Shown in pieces: positions 30,150 to 39,240 of a stretch of DNA of 64,000 nucleotides. Under the pieces are notes generated by a model, which did no database searches, was not told the DNA's origin, and worked only from the letters and a program-made list of their open reading frames with translations. The number at the start of each line of letters is the position of its first letter. Within the stretch, counting starts at the first letter, position 1. Source of the DNA: Leishmania mexicana MHOM/GT/2001/U1103 (Eukaryota; Euglenozoa; Kinetoplastea; Trypanosomatida; Trypanosomatidae); assembly GCF_000234665.1 (NCBI RefSeq), contig NC_018314.1, positions 1-64,000 of the forward strand, read 5' to 3'. The position numbers and the translations under genes are program-made.

Positions 30150-31322
30150 ATGGAGGGTGACGGTACGGCGCTCGCGGCAGCGCCACCCTTGCTGCTGCCC
30201 AGCAGCGCTCCGCAAGGTGTGCAGGTACGGAGGACTGCGGCGCTCAGAGGCCACAAAGATCGTGTTTGGTGCGTGCGCTGGTGCCCTACGGCCCCTGTGC
30301 TCGCCTCCTGCTCCGGTGACACCACTGTCAAGTTTTGGGGCCGCAGCCGGTCCGCGGAGAACGGTTGTGAGGCGTGGACGTGCCTCAGCACTTTGGAAGG
30401 GGAGCATAGCCGCACCATTCGTCACATCAGCTGGAGTCCTAGCGGTGAATACATTTCGTGTGCCTCTTTCGATCACACAGCTACTGTGTGGCGGCGCAAC
30501 GGCGGCGACGAGTACGGCTTCGAGATCGAGGGCGTTCTGGACGGGCACGAGAGTGAAGTGAAGTGTGTTGAGTGGGCGACCGACAGCATGCTCGTCACGA
30601 GCGCGCGTGATCACACGGCGTGGATTTGGGAGCGCGTGGATGATGGCGAATACGAATGCGGCGGTGTCTTGACGGGGCACGTCCAGGACGTTAAGCACTG
30701 CCAGTTTGTGCTGCCACATAACGATGGCGACGTGCCGCTGGTCGTGACGTGCGGGTACGATGATACAATCAAGGTGTGGTCCGAGGGGCACCACCACGAT
30801 GACTGGCAGTGTGTGCAGACGATGGCGGCGCACGAGGCCACCGTCTGGGCCACAGCCCTCCAGAAGCTCGAGGTGCCAATGGAACTGGTCAGGACGTCGC
30901 ACGCCAATCATGCGCCTCTGCCCCAGCCTTTGCTCTGCAGCTGCTCAGACGATCTGTCCATCATCTTCTGGAAGCGCAACGCTGAGGGCAGGTTCGTTGA
31001 AGCCGCTCGCATCTCTGGCTTTGCGGAGCGCTCTTTGTTCGACGTGGACTGGGCACCGCACAACGCACCAGTGGTGGCGTGCGCCAGCGGTGACAACAGC
31101 TTCTCGCTTCTGGGTGTCTACAAGGATGAAACGGGCGTACACGCCTGCACTCTGGCGCGCGTCGCGGATGCGCACTTGGCGGACGTCAACAGTGTCAGCT
31201 TCGCTTCTCAAGGGACCCTCACAGCGTGCAACGCGGAGGGCGAAAAGACAGGCGTACTGCTGGCCACTGCTGGCGATGACAGCGTGATCCACCTGTGGAC
31301 CGTGTCCGCGGAGATGGCGTGA
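30150..31322 (+). CDS. CIAO1: CIAO1/Cia1, WD40 subunit of the cytosolic Fe-S cluster targeting complex
   Basis: The product is a 390-residue seven-bladed WD40 protein. CIAO1 joins MMS19 and CIAO2B to deliver Fe-S clusters to apoproteins in cytosol and nucleus. Repeats are easy to see: GHKDRVWCVRWCPTAPVLAS then GDTTVKFW; IRHISWSPSGEYISCASFDH then TATVW; GHESEVKCVEWATDSMLVTS then ARDHTAWIWE; GHVQDVKHCQF then YDDTIKVW; further blades include DDLSIIFWKR and the closing AGDDSVIHLWTVS. The third blade (GHE-x-E-V-K-x-V-x-W) and the charged loops between strands match Cia1 better than generic WD proteins. Length agrees with human (339) and yeast (330) plus loop insertions. The ATG at 30150 is the first in frame and precedes the first blade by ~30 residues. 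MMS19 is encoded earlier in the same unit. Confidence 0.87.
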   Translation: MEGDGTALAAAPPLLLPSSAPQGVQVRRTAALRGHKDRVWCVRWCPTAPVLASCSGDTTVKFWGRSRSAENGCEAWTCLSTLEGEHSRTIRHISWSPSGEYISCASFDHTATVWRRNGGDEYGFEIEGVLDGHESEVKCVEWATDSMLVTSARDHTAWIWERVDDGEYECGGVLTGHVQDVKHCQFVLPHNDGDVPLVVTCGYDDTIKVWSEGHHHDDWQCVQTMAAHEATVWATALQKLEVPMELVRTSHANHAPLPQPLLCSCSDDLSIIFWKRNAEGRFVEAARISGFAERSLFDVDWAPHNAPVVACASGDNSFSLLGVYKDETGVHACTLARVADAHLADVNSVSFASQGTLTACNAEGEKTGVLLATAGDDSVIHLWTVSAEMA

Positions 31323-32609
31323 GTAAACCAACGCTGAAAAGCGAAAGACGTGAGGCCAAAAAATCGTTTGTAAAAGGGAGAGGGTCGTGGAGAAACGAAA
31401 AAGAGCTGTATGTCGTGGGTACGGCCCGCACGCTGCTGCCACTTTGCATCCTTCCACTATCTTCCCTGTACCTCCGGCTGCCGCAGCATCTCCGACATGT
31501 GGTGTGCGAGTAAAGCACGAGTTGCGTGTGTCGCTGTGGCGTGCACTGTGACGCACTCATCCTCTCTCTTCTCACACGGTTCTCTTTCTCTCTTTTGTTC
31601 TGCGCTGTACCCATTGCACACATCGCCGCCATCACCCGTGACAACCGCCCATCACGCTTCGTTTATTTTCCACTGCTTCATACAAGAGACAAAAATCAAC
31701 TCCTCGCCCCCGCCTTCTCCCCCCCCACACACAACCACCCGCCACACCACATTTTCTTTTCTGCGCCCCCCCCCCACTCCCCTTTCTTGAGGCTTCACTT
31801 CCATCGTACATCCTCATCGTTCGCGTCTGTCGGTCTATCGCCGCCCTGTGTATCAGCTTTGGTGTTCTTCACCGACCCCTGACGCAACGCCTCTTTTTCC
31901 TGTTTCCTCCTCGCACTCATTCCCCTACAAACCATTGTTTCCTGCCCCCACCCCCTTCACGAACCGCACTCTTCCACCGTGCTACGGCCGCACGCGCACA
32001 TACAGCCACGTACAAGGAACCAGGGTTTCCGTCTTACCTTCATCGCCGCGTCCATCACCGTACCCCGCGTCTTCTCCTCATACATGGTTGTCCACTATAG
32101 TTTCATAGACACCGCCTTCTTTCCTTTTGTTTTCGATTATTATTTCACCTTCTACCATCCCCTCTCTCCACTCTCTGCCGATCTGCTCACTGTGCTGTGT
32201 CTTCTACGCCGTCTGTCCATCTCTCCGTATCACTTCTCTGCTTCGGCATCAAGCCCAAGCTTGCACGCACAGAAACCGCACACCGCCACAGACACAGACA
32301 CGTACCTGCACCCTTCAAGCCGCACCCCCATTAACTCCCTTCTATAGATATCCGTATCAGGGCACCCTCTTGTCTCTCTATTCATTTCTATCCGACTCCA
32401 CTGCAATCGCACCCGTCTGCGCGGAGAGGTAGGCAAGAAAGCGCAGCTGCTCCCTTCACTACGCACGCAAATAGAGGTTGTTAGCTTACGGGCACTGCTT
32501 GTTTTCTTGTTTCTCCAGGGAACGCAGTTGTGTGCCGCAGCGCCATCCAGCACATCACTCTCCCCTTCCCATACACAAGGACGCCCACGCGCAAGCGCAT
32601 TGATCGAAA
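31323..32609 (+). other. Intergenic spacer
   Basis: No gene is seen. It is strongly pyrimidine-rich from about 31520 to 32420, including a ten-C run at 31766-31775. Short ORFs here translate to Ser/Pro/Phe/Leu runs and are not credible. Confidence 0.7.
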
Positions 32610-33749
32610 ATGTTCCGCGGATCTCCGCTTACGGACTGTACCCGCGACACCATTCAGGCCATGAACCAGATGCATGACTTTTCGCACGCCGTCTCGGCGA
32701 TGAAGTTCTCGAGGACAAAGAGGCACAACCCATACGCCAGCAAGCTGCTTGCCCCAGAGGACTCCGTCGAGTTCAACAGCATGCTCAACTCCCCACTTTC
32801 CTCCCGTCAGTCCCCCTTGAACTGGGATGCCCGGGCCTTTGACCCGACGTTTATGTACAGCAACGTCAGTACGCCGTACCTGACACAGTCTCTCGCTAGT
32901 CTGTCAATGGACCTACAGGTGCGGCGGTCGCTCTTCGGCGACAGCCCGGCTGCTCTCACGGGCAAGTCCCCCTCGGACGCCTCCACGGATCTTGGCGCCG
33001 GCCGCGCGCAGGTCGCCGTGGCGCCGGTGATGCGATCTTCGGTGACGGCACCACCGAAAAAGACGCTGGGGAAGGTGTACGTTGGTGGCCGCCCCGTTGT
33101 TGTGCCGCGGCACGACAACGAGGTGACGGTGCAACTGCGCCACAGCGAGGCCACCTTCGTCATTCCCGACATCTACAGTCTCATGGCGTTGGAGGAGGAG
33201 ACACGGGACGTGGTGGGGCTGCCGGTTATCGTCGAGGGCGACCGAGGTGAGGACTTCGGCGTGATTAGCGGCATGGCCAAGATGGAGGCTTCGACGGCAA
33301 CAGCCGCGCCCTCACCCAAGACAGAGGAGGAATCAGCGACGAAGGGGTCGCCAAGCTGCGCTGCGAAGTCGCTACTGAAGGTGTTGCGTGTCGCCTCCGC
33401 GCTCGAGGTGCAGAATAGTGAGACACTGCCGCAACGTGAGGCGGAGGCACTCGAGTACTGCCAGGCCTGCCTGCAGGAGGTACAGCTGTCGGTGCCCATC
33501 ACCATCGAGGGTGTCGTCTTCCAGTTTGACCGCAAGAAGCTCACTGTCCGCTACACAAGTGACGCCTACGTAGACTTTAATGATCTGACCCGCATGCTGC
33601 ATAAGAAGTACAACTGCCGCATCTGGATGAACCAGCTGAACCGCGACACCGTCAACGGCGCCGAGAAGCGCGGCCGCCGCGGCGAGCACGGTGGGAAGAA
33701 GGGCAACCCGCACAACAGGGGAGCAGCGAAGCGCCGTGAGCAGCAGTGA
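32610..33749 (+). CDS. PSP1 C-terminal domain protein
   Basis: The product is 379 residues. The first ~150 are low-complexity and probably disordered. The conserved part starts with LPVIVEGDRGEDFGVISG, which resembles the E(T)DRG-x-E-x-G-x-V segment of bacterial RicT (YaaT) and PSP1 proteins. After a Ser/Glu linker of ~40 residues it resumes with the PSP1 domain proper, FQFDRKKLTVRYTSDAYVDF and then RMLHKKYNCRIWMNQL. The C-terminal ~30 residues are Arg/Lys/Gly-rich and could bind RNA. PSP1-domain proteins in trypanosomatids have been linked to mRNA binding, including factors binding cell-cycle mRNA elements in Crithidia, so a post-transcriptional role is reasonable but inferred. The ATG at 32610 is the first in frame. 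The domain identification is secure; the exact function is not. Confidence 0.85.
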   Translation: MFRGSPLTDCTRDTIQAMNQMHDFSHAVSAMKFSRTKRHNPYASKLLAPEDSVEFNSMLNSPLSSRQSPLNWDARAFDPTFMYSNVSTPYLTQSLASLSMDLQVRRSLFGDSPAALTGKSPSDASTDLGAGRAQVAVAPVMRSSVTAPPKKTLGKVYVGGRPVVVPRHDNEVTVQLRHSEATFVIPDIYSLMALEEETRDVVGLPVIVEGDRGEDFGVISGMAKMEASTATAAPSPKTEEESATKGSPSCAAKSLLKVLRVASALEVQNSETLPQREAEALEYCQACLQEVQLSVPITIEGVVFQFDRKKLTVRYTSDAYVDFNDLTRMLHKKYNCRIWMNQLNRDTVNGAEKRGRRGEHGGKKGNPHNRGAAKRREQQ

Positions 33750-35329
33750 GTCAAGAGGTGATGCGGAGAAAAAGGGGGAGGGCTGAGGGGGGAGTGAGGC
33801 AGCGGTAGCGCACGTGTAAGGCAGCACAGTACATGCTCGCACAACGACGCGTGGGTCTCTTCCTCTCTGCATGCCCCACGTGCGGCGTTTTGACGCCTTT
33901 GTCTCTTCGTGCATTCCCCTTCCTGTCCCGTCATGCCGCCTCTGACACCGGCTCCGCGCCTGCTGGGCTTCATGTGTGTCTGTTCGATCCGCCGAGTGCA
34001 ATCAACGTTGACGCCTACGACTCTCCGCCCCTCACTGCTATCATTATTTTAGTCAGCTGCATGCGGGCGAACGGCGCTTCGTGTGTTTCATTTCCTCGGG
34101 GTCGCCTTGTGCCGCCTTTTTTTGTGTATGCTCCCACTCCTCCCCCTCCCTCCCTCCCTCCCTCTCGTCTTCCTTCTCTATACACCCTTGGTGACTTCCT
34201 CCGCCCGTTCTCCGTTTTTCTTCGCTTCTTCTCACGTTTCTGTTCCTTTGGCCTCCTTCTCTTGCTGCGTACGTGGAGTGTTGCTTTCTTTGCTGTTATC
34301 TTGGCACATGCTCTCTCCCTACCTTCGACAGTCGATCGGCTTCACTCTTCCTCTCTCACCTTCTTCGTGTGTCCTCATCGCACTCATTTTCGACCCTCTC
34401 CCTCCTTGTGGATGGGCGTGAAATGTTTGCTTGCCTGCGCTCGTGTTGGTGTGTGCATGCCGTTGTCGCGGACGGTAATTTCTGTTGTCAGATCGCCCTT
34501 TCCTTGTCTCTCTTTCTGTGTGTGCGCGCGTCGGGAGGCGATAAGATGGGGCAACACAAAAAGAAAACGTATATCGGTATGTTCTCCTGTTCCTTTGCCA
34601 TATTAGTCTTGTCGTCGTGTGCGTGTGCATGTGTGTGTGTGCACACGCGTCTCCTCTCTTTTAAGATTTCCACCCGCTCTCTTCCTCTTTTCTTTTTGCT
34701 TGTCCCCCCCCTGTTAGTCGTCCTCCTCCGCTCGTGTTGTCCTTCTACGGCAACACGCACACACACGTACACACGTCAGGATGCCTCGCTTCTTTTTGTT
34801 CTTGCTGCACGCCTGTGGATTTATCTGTCTGCGTTGCCGAGTGTGGAGATATCGAGAGGGAGGGGATGAGCGGCTGTACAGATATCCGTGCAAACCGCTC
34901 GCCGCCCTCCCCACCCAAACTTCATCTAGGTGTGTGTGTCTCTTCCTCCAGACACCTCACACTGCATACTCGCGCACACACCTCTTTTCATCTACTTTAT
35001 TCGTGCCACTTTTCTGTTTGGTTTCGCCCTCTCTGTGTTTTCTCTTTGCCTTTTCCTTTCTTCCTCCTTGTTGGTACCGGTGGTCAGTATGAACACCTTC
35101 AGTGCTGTAGGTGGTGGTGCATGGTCCCTGCGTGTGCGCCTTTCATAGATCTGTGCTTTTCTGCCCTCCTCCTGTATTGCCGCTCATCATCATCCCTCAT
35201 CTTTTTTTTCGTATCTTCGTGCGCGATTGCCTTACCCCCACTCCCTCTTATTCGGTACTGCGCGCGTCTCGCCCTCTGTATCACTTCCTTACAGTTCGGC
35301 CAGATTGTCGCACTAAGCCTCTTGTCCCG

Positions 35330-35452
35330 ATGCCGCAGTTTCTATACTATTTATTTGTTGGACCCGTGTTTAGCGCCAGCCGCGTCGTGCAACGTCAAAT
35401 ACAACGGCTGCGGGCAACACTGCCAATGATTCTCCATCCGCTGCTGGCGTGA
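35330..35452 (+). CDS. Possible 40-residue micropeptide
   Basis: ATG to TGA gives 40 residues beginning MPQFLYYLFVGPVFSASRVV and ending LPMILHPLLA. It has an aromatic/hydrophobic N-terminal half, an Arg/Gln-rich stretch (VQRQIQRLRA), and then a short hydrophobic end. This resembles a tail of a small mitochondrial membrane protein. Its composition differs from the surrounding pyrimidine-driven translations. A plausible acceptor, TTCCTTACAG, lies about 36 bases upstream. No family is recognised and a 40-codon ORF can arise by chance, so this is only a candidate. Confidence 0.28.
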   Translation: MPQFLYYLFVGPVFSASRVVQRQIQRLRATLPMILHPLLA

Positions 35453-35485
35453 AGGTTCGCTCCACGCCTCCCCCCTCCCCCCGTT

Positions 35486-35511
35486 ACACACACACACACA
35501 CACACACACAC
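35486..35511. repeat. (CA)n microsatellite
   Basis: An uninterrupted CA dinucleotide tract of about 13 units in the long spacer after the PSP1 gene. Confidence 0.9.
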
Positions 35512-38500
35512 GAGGACAAGCACTCAAACATAGTCACACTTCCGCTTCTTGTTCTCGTGTGCCTCTCTTTCCCTTAGAGACACGCACGCACACCCTCTAT
35601 TCATAGAATATTGTCTATTGCGCTTCGTGTGCCACCCCTGCTCTACCTTTTCATTCCCCTCCCCCGAGCTCAACTCCCTTATGCACTTTTTTTTATTTTG
35701 GCGGGTGGGGGATTTTGCCCTTCCTGCGTTGTCTTCCCTGTGGTCATGAATCAGCACAGACTCGTAATGCGCTACTTCACCTTTTCGAACTGTCTCCCCC
35801 CTCTCTCTGCGTTGACTTCCCCGTCGAGGCATTTTTTCTGTTTTTCCTCTTGTTATGTTCTCCGTCTTTACCCGTCACACACGTACATCTTTGCAGAAGA
35901 GAGAGGGGAAGAGGGCCACACTTGCACTCGCATGTTATTCACGCTTTTCTTTCCCGCTTTTCTTCTTGCGGAGCAAAATGGTAGCACTTCCATTGGATGT
36001 ACAGGTGCATGGTACAGGTAACTGGACAACCACATATATATATATATATACCCTCACTCGCACATGCCAATACAGGAGGGAGGACAGCTTGCCACTTAGA
36101 CAGGTGTTGCCCTTCTCCCCAACACACACGCACAGACGCGGAGGCACTTCAACTTCACCGTTACCCCTGGGCAGACGTGGTTGACGATGCTCAGACGTGA
36201 CTGCGTCATGTAAAGTATGCTCTGTCTCTAGGGATCTCGCTTATACACGCTGAGAGCTATAGTAGTGGCTAGCATGCAGGCGAAACGCACGGGATGCATG
36301 CCTAAAGCAAAACAGCTACGGTGCGTGTGCGTGTTCTCATTTTTTTTCGCTCACGACTACTTGCTTTTCCTCTTTTCCCTACCGGACAGAAAATAGCGCT
36401 TCAAACTTCTACGCCTACTGCTGTGTTGTGTGCGTGTGTATTGGTCTACGTGCGTGCGTGCATGTGTGTGTGTGCTCCAAGTCCCTTGACTGGGGACGCG
36501 ATGAGGTGGTGCGAACAACTCTGCCCAGCGTCTGCCGCACCCAGCCGCCTCGCTCTTCCCTCCTCTACACCTTCCCTTTACTTCCTCTTCTGATGCGACG
36601 GTCGAACTGGGCAGGCAAGCGCGGGTGGGTCAGAGCCACTACAGCGGAAAATGCGTCGCAGAGCGACCAAAAGACGCATAAAAGCACAGAATGAGCGTCA
36701 CTCTTCCTTTGTTTCCGTCCTGTTCGGCAGCCTTTTTGTGTGTCCGCGTCCATTTCGAGCAGTTGCGCAGGAGGAAAGACACACGCGCGCATGCAGGCGC
36801 ACGATCTCTCCTTATGCACAACAGCGCTTGCGCGTGTTCATGTGAGGGGTCGTGTTCTCTGCGCTGCGTGCCGTGCGTAAAAAGAAGCGCATCTGTTCTC
36901 CCTCGGTTTCTCTTCCTCTTCTCATTCTTTCCATTTCTCTCATTCACGTTAACTTTCCTCTCCCGCCACCGAGCATTGCTCCCGTCACCTGGCTCCTCTC
37001 TCTCTCCAAGCATTCTTACGTTGGTCTTTTCTCTCGGCGTGTCTCCCTCTGACTCGTTGAGTTGGAATGTTGCCATCTCCCCCTCCCCTCCCCTCCCCTT
37101 AGTTTCTCGCTTCGCTTCCCTTTGGTCTTTGAATGCTCTCCTCTCTTCTTTTCACGCTTGTTTTCTTTTCCGTTCTGTTAACGTCTCTCTTTCTCTGTTT
37201 GCCTTGTCGTCACGGTGGCAGTGCGTGTCGGGCGCGAGCGGACTCGCTTCTCTCTCTATGTGTGTGTGTAGGGGTGGTGGGTCTAGCGCTGCGTGCCGAC
37301 GCTTATTCTTCTCCGCCTTGTTTTTCTGTCAAGCTCCCCAGAGGCAGCTCCTCTTCACCAAGAACGCGCTCTCAGGCACAATCACTCTGCAGGCGATGCA
37401 GACGTCCGCACCTCGCGCAGATGCACGCGTCCACGATAGCGAAATTGAGGGCGACTGCTTAAAGCGCGCGCGCTGTGTGAGGTCCCGGCTCATCACCCAC
37501 GTGTTTTTTCATTGTTTCCTCTCTTCTCTCTCTCTGTTACCGCACTCATTCTTCTCTGCCTGCGTACCGCCTTGCTGTACCGCAGATGATGTGGAGGAGC
37601 GACGCTGCAACGTCAAAAGAAAAAAAGGACAAGAAGAAGATATCGACCTTGCCAATCCCCCCTTTCCGGATCTCTTGATTTCTTCTACTGAGAGTTGACT
37701 GCGTGTGCGACGACCTACCGCTCTGATTGCCTGATGATGTATCATAGTGTGTGTGTGTTTTTCTTCGTCTTAGAGCTGTTCCATTTTTTTTTTCGGTGAT
37801 GCGCTGTCCACGTTTTGTCGCTCGCCCCTCTTGTTGTCGGTGCTTTACTGTTGTTGTGGCACCCCCCCCTCCCCCATCGCTTTGGGGGTGCGCTGCTGCC
37901 TTTTTCTTTGCTTTGTCTCTTACCGGGTGTGTGCATGTGCTCCACGCGTGTATGTGCGTGGGGGTCCCACCCCTTCCCCTGTCTCTCCTCCGCATCTTCT
38001 TTGTCTGTTTATGCTGCCATTTTGACCACTGTTTCTCTTTTCACGTGTCACGCTTCTTCGCTTGCCTTTCTCTCTTTTTTTTGTGCTTCTTCATCTCTCC
38101 TAAATGCGCGTGGAAGAGCAGCGCGCAGGGACCAGAGCCACTTCAGCAGACTCACTCGTCCCGAGTGATGTGTACGCGTTGATGCCCATATGTGTGCGTG
38201 TGTGTGCTTCAGCTGGCTGCTGGCACAGGCAGGCTAGCAACAGAGAAAAAAAAGTAGACCAAGTATAAACTGCTGCATCTCTGTGCAACATGCACTGAGA
38301 TCGCGTAGCTCTGACGCGACTCTTTCTGTCAAACGGCGTGCGCGTTCGTGGCGCTGAGAGGGTGTACAACGCTCGCGTGAGCGTGAGCGATTCGGTCGCG
38401 GGTCCGCGAGGCGGACAGGGCCTGAGTACAAAGCTTTTCCACCGCCAGCTGCTCATCCGTCTTGTCTGCCTGTAGGTGTCTTCGTGTGTGGAGCCAAGCG

Positions 38501-39240
38501 GCACGACACCACACACCCATGCGGCATGTGTGCACTCAAGCAATCCCTGGACATCTTTTGCCGTTGAATGGGCGTCCTGGAAGGATGCGCAACTGTGCTG
38601 CCATCGTCACTCCTGTGTCGCGCTCAGCGTCTCATCACCCCTTCCTCCCTCCCCCACTCTCTTACGGCTCTCACGCTTGCGCCGACACAAGTGTGCATCG
38701 ACTGCGCTTGTGCACCGCACACACATCCTCTGTAGCGTCTTTCTCTCTGCCTCCCTCTGCCTGTAGCGTCTTCGTATCTCTCTTCGTTTTTCATTCTTAC
38801 CTGTGCGCGCGTGCAAGAGAACGTCTGCCTGCGCGTGTACGAATCTGCCTCTGCAGCTCTTGACGCCTCTCTCTGTGCCCGCCTTGCCTTCGCCTGACCG
38901 CCGATATCCCTCGCTTTGGCCTTGCTCTTTTCCTTTGCTTGGCGCTCTACTCCTCCGTTGTATTTATACACAGAGATATATACACTCAACTCCGTCGCTG
39001 CTTGTGGTTCTCGCCGCCGTCCTCTTGTTGTCTGAAGACGTGCCTGCCTGTTCTCAAGCGGGGCGGTGGAAGGGCGCGCACAAGGGGCGTGAGCAGCCGA
39101 AGTCCTTTACGTCTTTGTCTGCTGCCGCTCGCCAAACAGAGCTCGCATCGGCGGCACATTCCTCCGACTCGCTCTTTCTTTCTGAGAGCTCGCCGCCACA
39201 GTCTAGCTCGCAGGCACACCCATTCGTGGCAAGCGTAACG

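Larger units (their letters stand above)
33750..39240 (+). other. Very long (5.5 kb) spacer
   Basis: This is the longest gap between + genes. Most of it is pyrimidine-rich with a perfect (CA)n tract at 35486-35511, an (AT)n tract near 36034-36050, and G/C-rich runs. No large gene is credible: the longest frames (such as one at 36691-37698) translate to Ser/Leu/Phe/Cys-rich sequence typical of pyrimidine tracts. Balanced-composition patches at about 36180-36330 and 37330-37480 may mark boundaries between UTRs. One short ORF at 35330 is listed separately. A missing or unrecognised non-coding transcript would fit the length. Confidence 0.6.

Noticed and set aside
30111..30911. 266-codon minus-strand frame opposite CIAO1
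   Set aside because: Antisense shadow. The + strand carries the complete WD40 repeats.
33833..34606. 257-codon + frame after the PSP1 gene
   Set aside because: Pyrimidine-driven Ser/Leu/Phe/Cys sequence without protein-like character; 3' UTR.
36691..37698. 335-codon open frame in the long spacer after the PSP1 gene
   Set aside because: It translates to runs of Ser, Leu, Phe, Pro and Cys typical of pyrimidine-rich UTRs. Codon use and composition are unlike the real genes, and no domain is visible.
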